Below are positions 32,899 to 42,666 of a stretch of 43,606 bases of DNA, piece after piece. The stretch's first letter is position 1. The number at the start of each line of letters is the position of its first letter. The stretch comes from Methylobacterium tarhaniae. GTDB taxonomy: Bacteria; Pseudomonadota; Alphaproteobacteria; Rhizobiales; Beijerinckiaceae. The translations under genes and the position numbers were made by a program. The DNA is taken from the NCBI RefSeq assembly GCF_001043955.1, contig NZ_LABZ01000008.1, positions 1-43,606 on the forward strand, given 5' to 3'. The notes under the pieces are model-generated. The model did no database searches. It saw only the letters and a list, made by a program, of their open reading frames with translations, and was not told the DNA's origin.

Positions 32899-33702
32899 TC
32901 ACCCGAAGACGATCAGCCCGGCAAAGCCCGCCGCCCCGACCAGGATGCGCCACCAGGCGAACAGCGCGAAGCCGTGGCGGGAGACGTAGTCGAGGAGCTT
33001 GCGGACCACGAACAGGGCCGACAGGAACGCGACCACGAAGCCGATGGCGATCAGCCCGACATCGTCCTTCGACAGGTTCTTGTAGTTGTCGAGCAGGTCC
33101 TTGGCGAAGGCGCCCGCCATGGTCGGCATGGCGAGGTAGAACGAGAACTCGGTGGCGGCACGCTTGCCCGAGCCCATCAGCATCGCTCCCACGATGGTGG
33201 CGCCGGAGCGCGACACGCCGGGGATCATCGCCAGGCACTGGAACAGGCCGATCTTCAGCGCCATCGGCAGCGAGTACTGGTGCACGTCGTCGTATTTCTG
33301 CTCGATCTCGGTCTCGTCGATGACGAGGAGCACGAGGCCGCCGGCGACCAGGGTCGAGCAGATGATCCAGGGATTGAACAGGTAGAACTTGATGTGCTTC
33401 GAGAACAGGCCGCCGACGATGGCGGCGGGCAGGAACGCGATCAGGATCGCCAGGATGAAGCGGCGCGCATTCGGGTCGCTGGGCGCACGCCGCAGCAGGT
33501 CGAGGATCTGGCGGAAATAGACGCTCACGATGGCCAGGATGGCGCCGAGCTGGATCAGCACCTCGAAGGTGTTGTTGGGCGATTCGAAGCCGATGAAGTG
33601 GCCGACGAGGAGCTGGTGCCCGGTCGAGGAGACCGGGATGAACTCGGTGGCGCCCTCGACGAGGGCGAGCAGGACGGCCTTGCCGATGCTGGCGACGTCC
33701 AT
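32899..33702 (-). CDS. uppP: Undecaprenyl-diphosphate phosphatase
   Basis: The 267-residue membrane enzyme recycles the lipid carrier of peptidoglycan synthesis by removing a phosphate from undecaprenyl diphosphate. Family motifs are intact: ALVEGATEFIPVSSTGH at 13-29 with the catalytic Glu region, and PGVSRSGATI near 170 carrying the essential Arg. Eight hydrophobic segments fit. Resistance to bacitracin is the classical overexpression phenotype. It is the most upstream gene of the minus-strand run that includes mutA and holC. Confidence 0.95.
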   Translation of the reverse strand: MDVASIGKAVLLALVEGATEFIPVSSTGHQLLVGHFIGFESPNNTFEVLIQLGAILAIVSVYFRQILDLLRRAPSDPNARRFILAILIAFLPAAIVGGLFSKHIKFYLFNPWIICSTLVAGGLVLLVIDETEIEQKYDDVHQYSLPMALKIGLFQCLAMIPGVSRSGATIVGAMLMGSGKRAATEFSFYLAMPTMAGAFAKDLLDNYKNLSKDDVGLIAIGFVVAFLSALFVVRKLLDYVSRHGFALFAWWRILVGAAGFAGLIVFG

Positions 33703-34126
33703 CACCGCGCTCCCCGGTGTGGGGCCGTGTCGCGCGCGGGCCCGCCCGCCCTCCATGTCGCCGTGGTCATGTCGCCTGCTCTCGTGGTCGCGCCGCGGGC
33801 GGTCGGGCGACCGCGTCCGGCGGAGGATGGGGAATCGGAACCCGACTTGAAGCGCCGGCCCGCTTGCTTGCGCGCCGGTACGGCGCCACCTCTGTGGCAA
33901 GTCTGTGGTGAGCGGCGTGCCGGAGGTTTACGCCTCTCGGCGGACCCTCGCATCGGTAGGGTTGAGGCTCGGTTACCAGCACCCGTCACCCGTGTTAAGG
34001 ATGCCGAAAGATCTCTATGAACCGGTGACCGGACGTTAATCACGACCGGGTCAATCCGGAGACCTTCGACCCACCGCGAGCCGACCTTCAAGGCCAGCCA
34101 ACAGACGAAGCGCGAAACGGCCCCGC
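33703..34126. other. Gene-free divergent region between uppP and fzlA
   Basis: It includes two TTAA sites (33996-33999 and 34035-34038) flanking a CCGGT-G-ACCGG inverted repeat (34022-34032), about 100 bases before fzlA. The TTAA sites are not spaced as a CtrA box. No open frame with convincing composition was found, and no promoter could be assigned with confidence. Confidence 0.45.
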
Positions 34127-34819
34127 ATGGCGACGCTCCACCACTCCTCGTTCTGCCCGCATTCCCGCTTCGTGCGCCTGGTCATGGCCGAGATGGGCAT
34201 GGAGCCCCAGCTCGTCGAAGAACGCCCCTGGGAGCGCCGGGAGGACTTCCTGATGATGAACCCCGCCGGCACCACCCCGGTGCTGGTGGAGGAGAGCGGG
34301 CTCGCCGTGCCGGGGGGCGGCGTGATCGCCGAGTACCTCGACGAGACGCGGGGCCTGGGGTCGAGCGGGAGCCGGCTCCTGCCGGAAGCCCCCGCCGCCC
34401 GGGTCGAGGTGCGCCGCCTGCTCGACTGGTTCCTGCAGAAGTTCGACCAGGAGGTGACCGGCTACCTCGTCACCGAGAAGATCCACAAGCGCTTCATGAC
34501 CTCGCAGCATGGCGGCGGCCCGCCGGACATGAACGCGATCCGGGCGGCGCGCAGCAACGTGCGCTACCACCTGAAATACATCGGCTACCTGATCTCGCGG
34601 CGGAACTGGCTGGCGGGCAGCCAATTGACCTATGCGGACCTGGCGGCGGCGGCGCACCTGTCCTGCGTCGACTATCTCGGCGACGTGCCGTGGGACGAGG
34701 ACGAGATGGCGCGGAACTGGTACGCGCGGGTGAAGTCGCGCCCCTCCTTCCGCAGCCTTCTCGCCGACCGGGTGGCCGGGATGGCGCCGGCCGACCATTA
34801 CGCGGATCTGGACTTCTGA
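34127..34819 (+). CDS. fzlA: FtsZ-binding protein FzlA (glutathione-S-transferase fold)
   Basis: A 230-residue GST-family protein. It matches FzlA of Caulobacter, which binds and curves FtsZ filaments and is needed for constriction. Signs are the N-terminal CPHSRFVRLVMAEMG in place of a catalytic GST motif, EERPWERREDFLMMNPAGTTPVL, and the distinctive C-terminus ADHYADLDF, a segment known to be important for FzlA function. The fzlA-queG order also supports it. A generic GST cannot be fully excluded without alignment. Confidence 0.8.
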   Translation: MATLHHSSFCPHSRFVRLVMAEMGMEPQLVEERPWERREDFLMMNPAGTTPVLVEESGLAVPGGGVIAEYLDETRGLGSSGSRLLPEAPAARVEVRRLLDWFLQKFDQEVTGYLVTEKIHKRFMTSQHGGGPPDMNAIRAARSNVRYHLKYIGYLISRRNWLAGSQLTYADLAAAAHLSCVDYLGDVPWDEDEMARNWYARVKSRPSFRSLLADRVAGMAPADHYADLDF

Positions 34820-35973
34820 CCCCTCACCCCCTTCGTCACTTCCTGGAGACCCGCGCCCGGACGCTGGGCTTCGACGCGCTGGCGGTGACGCGGCCCGACG
34901 CGGTGCCGGACCTCCCCGGGCGCCTGGCGTCCTGGCTCGCCGCCGGCCATCACGGCGGCATGGGCTGGATGGAGGAGCGCTCGGGGGAGCGGGCCGATCC
35001 GGCGCGTCTGTGGCCGGAGGTGCGCAGCATCGTGATGCTCGGCGTCAATGCCGGGCCGGACGGCGACCCGCTGGCGGCGCTCGCGGAGCCCTCGCGCGGG
35101 TCGATCGCCGTCTATGCGCGGCGGCGCGACTACCACGACGTGATCAAGGGCAAGCTGAAGGAGCTCGGCGGCGCCTTCGCGGCCAAGGCCGGAGCCGAGA
35201 TCAAGGTCTTCGTCGACACCGCGCCCGTGATGGAGAAGCCGCTCGCCGCCGCCGCCGGCCTCGGCTGGCAGGGCAAGCACAGCGTGCTGCTGTCGCGGGA
35301 TTTCGGCAACTGGCTCCTGCTCGGCGCCCTCTACACCACGGCCGAGCTGCCGGCGGACGAGCCCGAGGGTGATCATTGCGGCCGCTGCCGCCGCTGCCTC
35401 GATGCCTGCCCGACGGACGCCTTCGCGGGCCCCTACCGGTTGGATGCCAGGCGCTGCCTCGCCTACCTGACGATCGAGCATGCGGGACCGATCCCGGCCG
35501 AGTTCCGGGTGCCGATGGGCAACCGGGTCTTCGGCTGCGACGATTGCCTGGCGGTGTGCCCGTGGAACAAGTTCGCGGCGGCGACCCGCGAGGCGCGGCT
35601 GATGGCGCGCGAGGAGCTGGCCGCGCCGCCCCTCGCGGAACTGGCCCGGCTCGACGACGCGGCCTTCCGGACCCGCTTTGCCGGCACGCCGATCAAGCGG
35701 ACCGGACGCGACCGCTTCCTGCGCAACGTTCTGATCGCCATCGGCAATTCGGGGGATGCGAGCCTCGCCGGGGAGGCGGGGCGCCTGCTGGAGGATCCCT
35801 CGCCGCTGGTGCGCGGCATGGCGGTGTGGGCGCTCGCCCGCCTCGGGCGCCTGCCCCCTGCCCCACCGGCGGAGGAGCAGGATGCCGACGTGCTGGCCGA
35901 GTGGGCCCTCGCGAAAAATCAGGGTGTCCAGAGGGCGGGCCCTCTGGCGGGTGCAGGGCCGCGCCCTGCATAA
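34816..35973 (+). CDS. queG: Epoxyqueuosine reductase, apparent CTG start
   Basis: QueG reduces epoxyqueuosine to queuosine in tRNA anticodons using two 4Fe-4S clusters and cobalamin. The cluster ligands are CGRCRRCLDACP and CDDCLAVCPWN. The catalytic-Asp region (KVFVDTAPVMEK) is intact, and a HEAT-like C-terminus follows. No ATG, GTG or TTG exists in frame between 34693 and the conserved LGFDALAVT segment. A CTG at 34816 overlaps the fzlA stop (CTGA), giving a normal-length N-terminus, so I place the start there. The GTG at 34690, deep inside fzlA, is the alternative. The last 20 residues look like read-through of non-conserved sequence. Confidence 0.88.
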   Translation: MTPHPLRHFLETRARTLGFDALAVTRPDAVPDLPGRLASWLAAGHHGGMGWMEERSGERADPARLWPEVRSIVMLGVNAGPDGDPLAALAEPSRGSIAVYARRRDYHDVIKGKLKELGGAFAAKAGAEIKVFVDTAPVMEKPLAAAAGLGWQGKHSVLLSRDFGNWLLLGALYTTAELPADEPEGDHCGRCRRCLDACPTDAFAGPYRLDARRCLAYLTIEHAGPIPAEFRVPMGNRVFGCDDCLAVCPWNKFAAATREARLMAREELAAPPLAELARLDDAAFRTRFAGTPIKRTGRDRFLRNVLIAIGNSGDASLAGEAGRLLEDPSPLVRGMAVWALARLGRLPPAPPAEEQDADVLAEWALAKNQGVQRAGPLAGAGPRPA

Positions 35974-36005
35974 GACCGCACATCCTTTCAGGTAAGGCTC
36001 AGCCC

Positions 36006-36842
36006 ATGAACCTGTTCGTCTTCGGGCTCGGCTACACGGCCGGCCACTTCGTGGCGCGCGAGCGCGTCCGCTTCGCCCGCATCACGGCGACCCGCCGGAA
36101 TCCTGGCACCCTCGACGGCGTGAGCTTGCGGGTCTTCTCGCCCGAGGCGACGGATCCGCGGATCGCCGACGACCTCGCCCGGGCCGACGCGATCCTGGTC
36201 TCGATCCCGCCGGATTCCGGCGCCGACCCGGCATTGGCAGCCTTCGAAGACGTGATCGCCGCCGGCCCGGCGCGGTGGATCGGCTATCTCTCGACCATCG
36301 GGGTCTATGGCGACCAGGGCGGCGCCTGGATCGACGAGGCGACCCCGCCGGCCCCCAGCCACCAGCGCACCCGCGACCGGGTGGCGGCCGAGGAGTCGTG
36401 GCTTGCCCTCGGCGCGCGGACCGGCAAGGCGGTGCAGGTCTTCCGGCTGTCCGGCATCTACGGGCCGGGGCGCAACGCCTTCGAGAAGCTGCGCCAGGGC
36501 AAGGCGCAGCGCATCGTCAAGCCGGGCCAGGTCTTCAACCGCATCCACGTCGACGACATCGCGACGACGCTCGCCGCCTCCCTCGACCGGCCGCGGCCGG
36601 GGGCGATCTACAACGTCACCGACGACGAGCCGGCCCCGCCGCAGGACGTGACGGCCTTCGCGGCCGACCTCGCCGGGCTGCCGCTGCCGCCGGCGGTCGA
36701 TTTCGACACCGCCACCTTGAGCCCGATGGCACGCAGCTTCTACGGCGAGAACAAGCGGGTGCGGAACCGGCTGATCCGGGAGGAGCTGGGAGTGGACTTG
36801 GCCCATCCGACCTATCGGGAGGGGTTGCGGGGGTTGGTGTAG
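36006..36842 (+). CDS. SDR/NAD-dependent epimerase-like protein
   Basis: A 278-residue Rossmann-fold protein of the extended SDR type (YeeZ-like). The N-terminus MNLFVFGLGYTAGHFVA carries the nucleotide-binding glycines. YLSTIGVYGD supplies the Ser/Thr and Tyr region, but the usual YxxxK pair is not clear. FRLSGIYGPGRNAFEKL and NRIHVDDIATTL are typical of the family. The substrate is unknown. It follows queG by 32 bases with AGGTAAGG upstream, so it may share that transcript. Confidence 0.85.
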   Translation: MNLFVFGLGYTAGHFVARERVRFARITATRRNPGTLDGVSLRVFSPEATDPRIADDLARADAILVSIPPDSGADPALAAFEDVIAAGPARWIGYLSTIGVYGDQGGAWIDEATPPAPSHQRTRDRVAAEESWLALGARTGKAVQVFRLSGIYGPGRNAFEKLRQGKAQRIVKPGQVFNRIHVDDIATTLAASLDRPRPGAIYNVTDDEPAPPQDVTAFAADLAGLPLPPAVDFDTATLSPMARSFYGENKRVRNRLIREELGVDLAHPTYREGLRGLV

Positions 36843-36863
36843 GCGGACAACCTTCGACATCCC

Positions 36864-37523
36864 ATGGGGGACACGATGTCGGTTTCCCCGGCTCCCCTGG
36901 TCATCGCGGTCGGCGGCTCGGGCCGGCACGCCCGCGTCGCGCTGGAGGCCGCCGATCTCGCCGGGCTGCCGGTCCGCGGCGTCCTGTGGGATGCGCTGCC
37001 TGACGGCGAACCGTTCTTCGGATCGCATCGCGTCCTCGGCGGGCTCGATCGCCTTCGCGACCGGAGCTTCCTGCAAGGCTGCCGAATTCATCTCGGGACC
37101 GGCGATCGGGCCGTGCGGCGGTCGATGGCGGAAACGGTTCGGGCGAACGGGGGGCAGCTCGGCACGATCATCCACCCCGCCGGCCTCATATCCCCGAGTG
37201 CCGTGATCGGCGCGGGGGCGTTCGTCGCGGCCGGCGCGATCGTCGGCGTCGGTGCCGTCCTGGCGGAGGCCTGCCTCGTCAACACGGGCGCGAGCATCGA
37301 CCACGATGGCCGGCTCGATGCCGGGGTCTGCGTCGGCCCGGGAGCACGCCTCGCCGGCACCGTCCTGTGCGAAGCGGACGTCTTCGTCGGGCTCAACGCC
37401 TGCATCTTGCAGGGGCTGCGGATCGGCCGGGGCGCGGTGGTCGGGGCCGGCGCCGTCGTCACGCGGGACGTGCCGGCAGGTCAGACCGTCGTGGGTTGTC
37501 CGGCGCGGCCGTTCATGCGCTGA
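36864..37523 (+). CDS. NeuD/PglD-like sugar acyltransferase
   Basis: A 219-residue left-handed beta-helix acyltransferase. An N-terminal PglD-type nucleotide-binding region ([19 protein letters not shown]) precedes hexapeptide repeats. The catalytic His is in [11 protein letters not shown], followed by [14 protein letters not shown]. These enzymes acetylate amino-sugars on UDP or sialic acids for surface glycans. No aminotransferase, dehydratase or glycosyltransferase lies nearby, so its pathway cannot be told. The ATG at 36876 is an alternative start. Convergent with the OlsB-like gene. Confidence 0.83.
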   Translation: MGDTMSVSPAPLVIAVGGSGRHARVALEAADLAGLPVRGVLWDALPDGEPFFGSHRVLGGLDRLRDRSFLQGCRIHLGTGDRAVRRSMAETVRANGGQLGTIIHPAGLISPSAVIGAGAFVAAGAIVGVGAVLAEACLVNTGASIDHDGRLDAGVCVGPGARLAGTVLCEADVFVGLNACILQGLRIGRGAVVGAGAVVTRDVPAGQTVVGCPARPFMR

Positions 37524-37541
37524 TCGGCGCGCCGAGTTCCC

Positions 37542-38528
37542 TCACGCCGCGTGCCGCCCCGCCTCCGCGCCGAAATGCCCGATATAGCGCTTGGCGATCG
37601 CCTCGACGGGCAGCACCACGAACACGTCGGTCGTTCCGAACTGGTGGTCGACCACCGCGCCGTCCCCGAAGGTGGCGCCGACCCGCAGATAGCCCTTGAT
37701 CAGCGGCGGCAGGGCCTGGAGAGCGGATTTCGGGTCGATCGCCTCGCGGCTGAGGCGGTCCATGGCGACGTGGCGGCCCGGCAGCGCCCGGGCGCGCCAG
37801 CCGTCGGGGGCGCGGGCGAAGTGGTGCAGGAAGCTCAGGGGCAGGGCCAGGCGGTCCGGGTCGGTGCCCTCCAGGCTGGCGCAGCCGAGCATCGCGTCGA
37901 TGCGGTGGTGCAGGACGTAGGTCCAGATGCCGTGCCAGAGCAGCTCGACGGTGCGCTTGGTGCGGTAGGGCTTGAGCACGCAGGAGCGGCCGAGCTCCAG
38001 CACCCGCTTGCCGGCATTGGCCTCCAGCACCGGGCCGAGATCGTACTCGCCGGCGGTGTAGAAGCCGAAGTTGCGGTCGGCCTGCTCCTGGCGCAGCAGC
38101 CGGTAGGTGCCGACGACCCGGGGCTTCGGCTTGCGGAAGGGCTTCGTTTCCTGTGCGGCGTGGTCGATCACCAGGAGGTGGTCGCACACCGCGTCGTACT
38201 CGTCGGCGTCGCGACGCTTGAGAAGGGCCATGCCGGTCGGGATCGCCGCCATCTCCTCGTAGAAGACGCGGTAGCGCAGGCGCTGGGCCCGCTTGACCTC
38301 CTTCGGCGTCGTCGCGAGGCGCACCTCGAGGGAGCCGATGCGGCCGAGAACCGGGTCGAGGCCGGGGGTCTCGAAATGCCTGAGGCGCGGGAAGAGCCGC
38401 GAGGGCTGAGCCAGTCCCTTGAGGTGGATACCGCCTTCCGCGGCCCGACCCAGGAGGCGGGTCAGGGGAATGCCGGGCGGAGCATCGCGGCCGTCGCCGG
38501 CCGGGCCACGGGAGAGGAACGGAACCAT
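37542..38528 (-). CDS. OlsB-like GNAT N-acyltransferase
   Basis: A protein of about 328 residues in the COG3176 group, which includes OlsB, the enzyme that forms lyso-ornithine lipid from ornithine and acyl-ACP. The family phrases are RLRYRVFYEEMAA, DAVCDHLLVID, VVGTYRLLR, ELGRSCVLKPYR, and the ALPPLIKGYLRVGATFGDG segment near the end. The first 55 residues are variable. I took the ATG at 38528, though the frame stays open further upstream. No OlsA-type partner is adjacent. Acceptor identity is inferred, not shown. Confidence 0.82.
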   Translation of the reverse strand: MVPFLSRGPAGDGRDAPPGIPLTRLLGRAAEGGIHLKGLAQPSRLFPRLRHFETPGLDPVLGRIGSLEVRLATTPKEVKRAQRLRYRVFYEEMAAIPTGMALLKRRDADEYDAVCDHLLVIDHAAQETKPFRKPKPRVVGTYRLLRQEQADRNFGFYTAGEYDLGPVLEANAGKRVLELGRSCVLKPYRTKRTVELLWHGIWTYVLHHRIDAMLGCASLEGTDPDRLALPLSFLHHFARAPDGWRARALPGRHVAMDRLSREAIDPKSALQALPPLIKGYLRVGATFGDGAVVDHQFGTTDVFVVLPVEAIAKRYIGHFGAEAGRHAA

Positions 38529-38661
38529 GATCGAGGCATCCCGTGCGGCGCCGACCGATCCGACGCCTTCGGGACGGCCGCTGCGACCGCCCCGCGTGGC
38601 GACAAGACACCACGAAGCCGGCACGGGAATATGACAAGGGTTTACGAGGCGCAACAAAGCC

Positions 38662-39051
38662 TTGGCCTGGAAGCGGGCGCGGCCGGTCCCCGACGCCGCG
38701 GGACGGGCGCTGTCCCGCCCCGTCGCGGGGCCCGGCCTCCCGGCCCGGACGCCAGGGCTGACCTTGCGGCAGATCCGGCCGCGCGCTACGCCGTCCGTCC
38801 CGGGACCATGCCCGAAAGGACCCGGATCCGCCGCGCTGGCGTCCCGCGCCTGCGGCCTTGCGGGAACCCGGCCCGGGCACCAGGCCGGCACGCTGTCCTG
38901 GCCGTTCGACTGGGGACGGAGCGAGGCCGCGCTGGCGGCGATCCAGGCCGGCCGGGCCGCGCCGATCGAGCCCGTCCTGCCCGACCTCGAGGTCGACGGG
39001 CGGCGCCTGCCGTTCAGGCCGAGCGATCCCGGCACCAGCGCGCCCCCGTAG
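38662..39051 (+). CDS. Possible hypothetical protein
   Basis: An open frame with strong third-position GC over its last 70 codons (TLSWPFDWGRSEAALAAIQ, then PVLPDLEVDGRRLPF), which looks coding. No ATG is in frame; the only possible starts are TTG codons, and the front half is Pro/Arg/Gly-rich and unconvincing. It may be the end of a broken or short gene. The surrounding gap (38529-39092) otherwise holds only the region upstream of the OlsB-like gene, including a TTTACGAGG/AATATGACA AT-richer patch at 38627-38650. Confidence 0.3.
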   Translation: MAWKRARPVPDAAGRALSRPVAGPGLPARTPGLTLRQIRPRATPSVPGPCPKGPGSAALASRACGLAGTRPGHQAGTLSWPFDWGRSEAALAAIQAGRAAPIEPVLPDLEVDGRRLPFRPSDPGTSAPP

Positions 39052-39092
39052 GAAAAGGTGGCCGCGGCACCCTGATGCCGCGGCCGAATGGC

Positions 39093-39488
39093 TCAGACGA
39101 ACTGGCTCAGACCCGGGATCGAGCCGACGATCGGGCCCATCACGTCCTCGCCGGCCTTCTCGCGGCCATAGGCGAACAGCTCGCGGCCCAGCGGCTGCAT
39201 CTGGCCCATCGGCACGCCGGCGGACATCAGCTTCTGGCCGAGCGCCATCACGCCGCCGCCCATCATGCCGCCGAGCATCCCCATCAGGCCGCCGCCGCCC
39301 TCGCCGGGGCCGCCGTCGCCGGCCTGGGCGAGCGCCGCATCGGCGCCCGGCATCGCCGCGATGAGGCGGTTGACCTCCTCGGCCGGGCCCTCCTTCTGCA
39401 GGAAGGCCAGGATGAGCCCGATCGCCTTCTGGGCCGTGGTCGCGTCCAGTCCCGTGGCCTGCGTCACCCGGGCAACAAGCTCTTCCAT
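39093..39488 (-). CDS. DUF2267-like small protein with a Gly/Met-rich centre
   Basis: A 131-residue protein. The N-terminal part (MEELVARVTQATGLDATTAQKAIGLILAFL) is a helical module like DUF2267/DUF2780. The middle is a Gly/Met-rich run near residues 60-80. The end is helical (GREKAGEDVMGPIVGSIPGLSQFV). No signal peptide. A GGGAG ribosome-binding site precedes the ATG at 39488. It is divergent from the rplU operon. Function unknown; relatives are described only as conserved hypothetical. Confidence 0.75.
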   Translation of the reverse strand: MEELVARVTQATGLDATTAQKAIGLILAFLQKEGPAEEVNRLIAAMPGADAALAQAGDGGPGEGGGGLMGMLGGMMGGGVMALGQKLMSAGVPMGQMQPLGRELFAYGREKAGEDVMGPIVGSIPGLSQFV

Positions 39489-39602
39489 CGTGGTCTCCCG
39501 CACCTCTCGCGTGCGACCGGCCGGCCGGCACGCCGCCGGGCGGTCTTCGGCGAAGGTCGCCGCGAAATCAAGGCGCGGCGGCAAAACCGGGGAGCAACGG
39601 CG

Positions 39603-39631
39603 TTGACAGACGGCGCGCACACCCGTAACGG
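39603..39631 (+). promoter_or_regulatory. Promoter of the rplU-rpmA operon
   Basis: TTGACA (39603-39608), a 17-base spacer, then TAACGG (39626-39631): a perfect -35 and a weak -10 for the housekeeping sigma factor. It leaves a leader of about 130 bases before rplU. Confidence 0.55.
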
Positions 39632-39766
39632 TGCCATCTGGCGCGCGGGCTGCACGGTCCGCGCGCCGTCGCGTTCGCGGCGGTCCGCACGGGCTCCCGA
39701 ACGTCAACTGTCAAAAAGACGACCCCGGCGAGGCGCCGGAGGCCGGATGGAACACGGACGAGAACG

Positions 39767-40084
39767 ATGTTCGCAGTGATCAAGACCGGCGGCAAGCAGT
39801 ACCGCGTCGCCGCCAACGACGTCATCACGATCGAGAAGCTCGAGGGCGAGGCCGGCACCGCGGTCACCTTCGGCGAGGTGCTGCTGTTCACCGACGGCTC
39901 CGGCGCGACCCAGGTCGGCGCCCCGCTGGTCTCGGGCGTCAGCGTCGCCGGCGAGATCGTCAAGCAGGCCCGCGGCCCGAAGGTCATCGCCTTCAAGAAG
40001 CGCCGCCGCCAGAACTCGCGCCGCAAGCGCGGTCACCGCCAGGACCTCACCGTGGTCCGCGTCACGGGCATCAGCGCCGCTTAA
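39767..40084 (+). CDS. rplU: 50S ribosomal protein L21
   Basis: L21 (105 residues) binds 23S r[16 protein letters not shown] at the start and [21 protein letters not shown] towards the end are diagnostic. It is the first gene of rplU-rpmA, 43 bases ahead of rpmA. The 130-base leader is a plausible place for feedback control, but I saw no convincing structure there. Confidence 0.98.
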   Translation: MFAVIKTGGKQYRVAANDVITIEKLEGEAGTAVTFGEVLLFTDGSGATQVGAPLVSGVSVAGEIVKQARGPKVIAFKKRRRQNSRRKRGHRQDLTVVRVTGISAA

Positions 40085-40127
40085 AGCTGGCCGCGAGCCC
40101 TTTTCCCAGAATCCAGGAGTTAGCCCC

Positions 40128-40409
40128 ATGGCTCACAAGAAGGCAGGCGGTTCGTCCCGCAACGGTCGCGATTCGGCTGGTCGTCGTCTCGGCGTGAAGA
40201 AGTTCGGCAGCGAGGCCGTCGTCGCCGGCAACATCATCGTGCGTCAGCGCGGCACCAAGTGGCATCCCGGCGTGAACGTCGGCATGGGCACCGACCACAC
40301 CCTCTTCGCCCTCACCGCCGGCAAGGTGCAATTCATTACCAAACGAGGCCGCGCCTTCGTAACGGTCGTCGCCAACGACGCCGCCCCGGCCCTGGAGGCC
40401 GCAGAATAA
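40128..40409 (+). CDS. rpmA: 50S ribosomal protein L27
   Basis: L27 (93 residues) sits at the peptidyl-transferase centre. [20 protein letters not shown] is the classical N-terminus without the cleaved extension found in Firmicutes. [21 protein letters not shown] and [10 protein letters not shown] follow. An AGGAG ribosome-binding site lies ten bases before the ATG. Confidence 0.98.
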   Translation: MAHKKAGGSSRNGRDSAGRRLGVKKFGSEAVVAGNIIVRQRGTKWHPGVNVGMGTDHTLFALTAGKVQFITKRGRAFVTVVANDAAPALEAAE

Positions 40410-40516
40410 CCCGACGGAGCCAGTGACGAGGGAGCTCCGCCGGTGTCCCCACACCGACCCGGCGACTCCTGCTCAACTGGGCCCTGAAACGGCCAAGCTC
40501 CGAGCGAGATCACGAG

Positions 40517-40546
40517 GGGAAGGTGGGGCGCCACCTTCCCTTTCGT
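40517..40546 (+). terminator. Rho-independent-type terminator after rpmA
   Basis: GGGAAGGTGG (40517-40526), loop GGCG, CCACCTTCCC (40531-40540), followed by TTTCGT. The ten-base-pair stem and a short T-run support termination, about 110 bases after the rpmA stop. Confidence 0.7.
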
Positions 40547-40601
40547 CGTTCTCGTAACCGCGCCCGAGCGGGAGGCTCTGGGTTCGGATCGGAGTCAGGC
40601 G

Positions 40602-41237
40602 ATGTATCCCGACCTCACCCGCGACGATGTCTTCCGGCTCGAGACCCGGAGGCTGTGGCTGCGCTGGGCCCGCCAGGCCGATGCGCAAGCCCTCGTCCGC
40701 TTCGCCGGTGAGAAAGCCGTAGCCGGGATGACCGCCCGAATCCCGCATCCGCTCGACCCGCCGGCCGTGGACAAGTTCATCCTCGAGTCGCGGCAGGCCA
40801 ATGCGGATGGGCGGGCGCTGGTCATGGCGATCACGCCGCGGCGGCACCCGACCCAGGCGATCGGCGTCGTGAGCATCGAGCCCGATCCGGACGGCGGCGC
40901 CCCGCATCTCGGCTACTGGCTCGGCACGCCGCACTGGGGCCAGGGCCTCGCCACCGAGGCGGCGCGGGCGATGATCGACGCCTTCTTCGCCTATACGGAG
41001 GGGAGCGAGCTGGCCTCCTCCGCCCGGGTGGTGAACCCGGCCTCGCGGCGGGTGCTGGAGAAGTGCGGCTTCGCCTCGGTCGGCTCCGGCCTCCAGGCCT
41101 TCCCGGCCCGGGGCGGCGTCTTCCCGGTCGACCGCTTCCGGCTCGACCGGCGCGCCTGGGACAGCCTGAAGACCTGGCACGCCGCGGGCCTCGTCTTCGA
41201 GCGTCATGACCGGCCGGAATGCCGGGTCGGCGCCTGA
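40602..41237 (+). CDS. RimJ/RimL-type GNAT N-acetyltransferase
   Basis: A 211-residue GNAT protein. LETRRLWLRWARQADAQAL is the usual start, HLGYWLGTPHWGQGLATEA contains the acetyl-CoA loop, and VNPASRRVLEKCGF is the C-terminal signature. The acceptor is unknown. A GNAT gene between rpmA and obgE is a recurring arrangement in Hyphomicrobiales. The terminator at 40517-40546 suggests it has its own promoter. Confidence 0.88.
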   Translation: MYPDLTRDDVFRLETRRLWLRWARQADAQALVRFAGEKAVAGMTARIPHPLDPPAVDKFILESRQANADGRALVMAITPRRHPTQAIGVVSIEPDPDGGAPHLGYWLGTPHWGQGLATEAARAMIDAFFAYTEGSELASSARVVNPASRRVLEKCGFASVGSGLQAFPARGGVFPVDRFRLDRRAWDSLKTWHAAGLVFERHDRPECRVGA

Positions 41238-42332
<1,095 letters not shown>

Positions 42333-42381
42333 GGAACGCGTGGGGGAGGCCCTAGATTCGACGCCATCAGGAGTCGCCCCC

Positions 42382-42666
42382 ATGACCGAGCCTCTGATCA
42401 TCGACAGCGATGAGACCTTGCTGCTCGCCCGGCGCCTCGCGGAGCGTCTCGGGACGACGCCGGGCGATGCCGTGGCGCAGGCGTTGCGGGCCTATGACGA
42501 GATGCCGGCGACCCGTGTCGTAACGCCCCCACGACAGCCGCTTGGCGATCGGGAAGCGTTCATCGCGGATATCCTGGCGCGCGGCGCAGCTGTGCGGGCC
42601 AAGCTGCCGCCTGGGACGAGCTCCGATCACAGCGATCTTTACGACGAGGCCGGCCTGCCGCGATGA
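42382..42666 (+). CDS. vapB: VapB-type antitoxin (Rv0623-like)
   Basis: A 94-residue antitoxin. The N-terminal part (DSDETLLLARRLAERLGTTPGDAVAQALR) resembles the DNA-binding region of Rv0623-type VapB proteins. The C-terminal LPPGTSSDHSDLYDEAGLPR is the segment that occupies the toxin active site in this family. A CAGGAG ribosome-binding site precedes the ATG. Its end overlaps the toxin start (ATGA). Autoregulation with VapC is expected from the family. Confidence 0.88.
   Translation: MTEPLIIDSDETLLLARRLAERLGTTPGDAVAQALRAYDEMPATRVVTPPRQPLGDREAFIADILARGAAVRAKLPPGTSSDHSDLYDEAGLPR

Noticed and set aside
33990..34040. CtrA box upstream of fzlA
   Set aside because: The two TTAA sites are about 39 bases apart and neither has a partner seven bases away.
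34127..34819. Detoxifying glutathione S-transferase
   Set aside because: The N-terminal and C-terminal signatures and the queG neighbour fit FzlA better; a catalytic GST motif is not evident.
36864..38528. Surface-polysaccharide biosynthesis island
   Set aside because: Only one sugar acyltransferase and one lipid-type acyltransferase are present; no glycosyltransferases or sugar-nucleotide genes.
37551..39779. A 742-codon plus-strand frame opposite the OlsB-like and DUF2267 genes
   Set aside because: It crosses two recognised genes and intergenic DNA, and the product has no recognisable segment.
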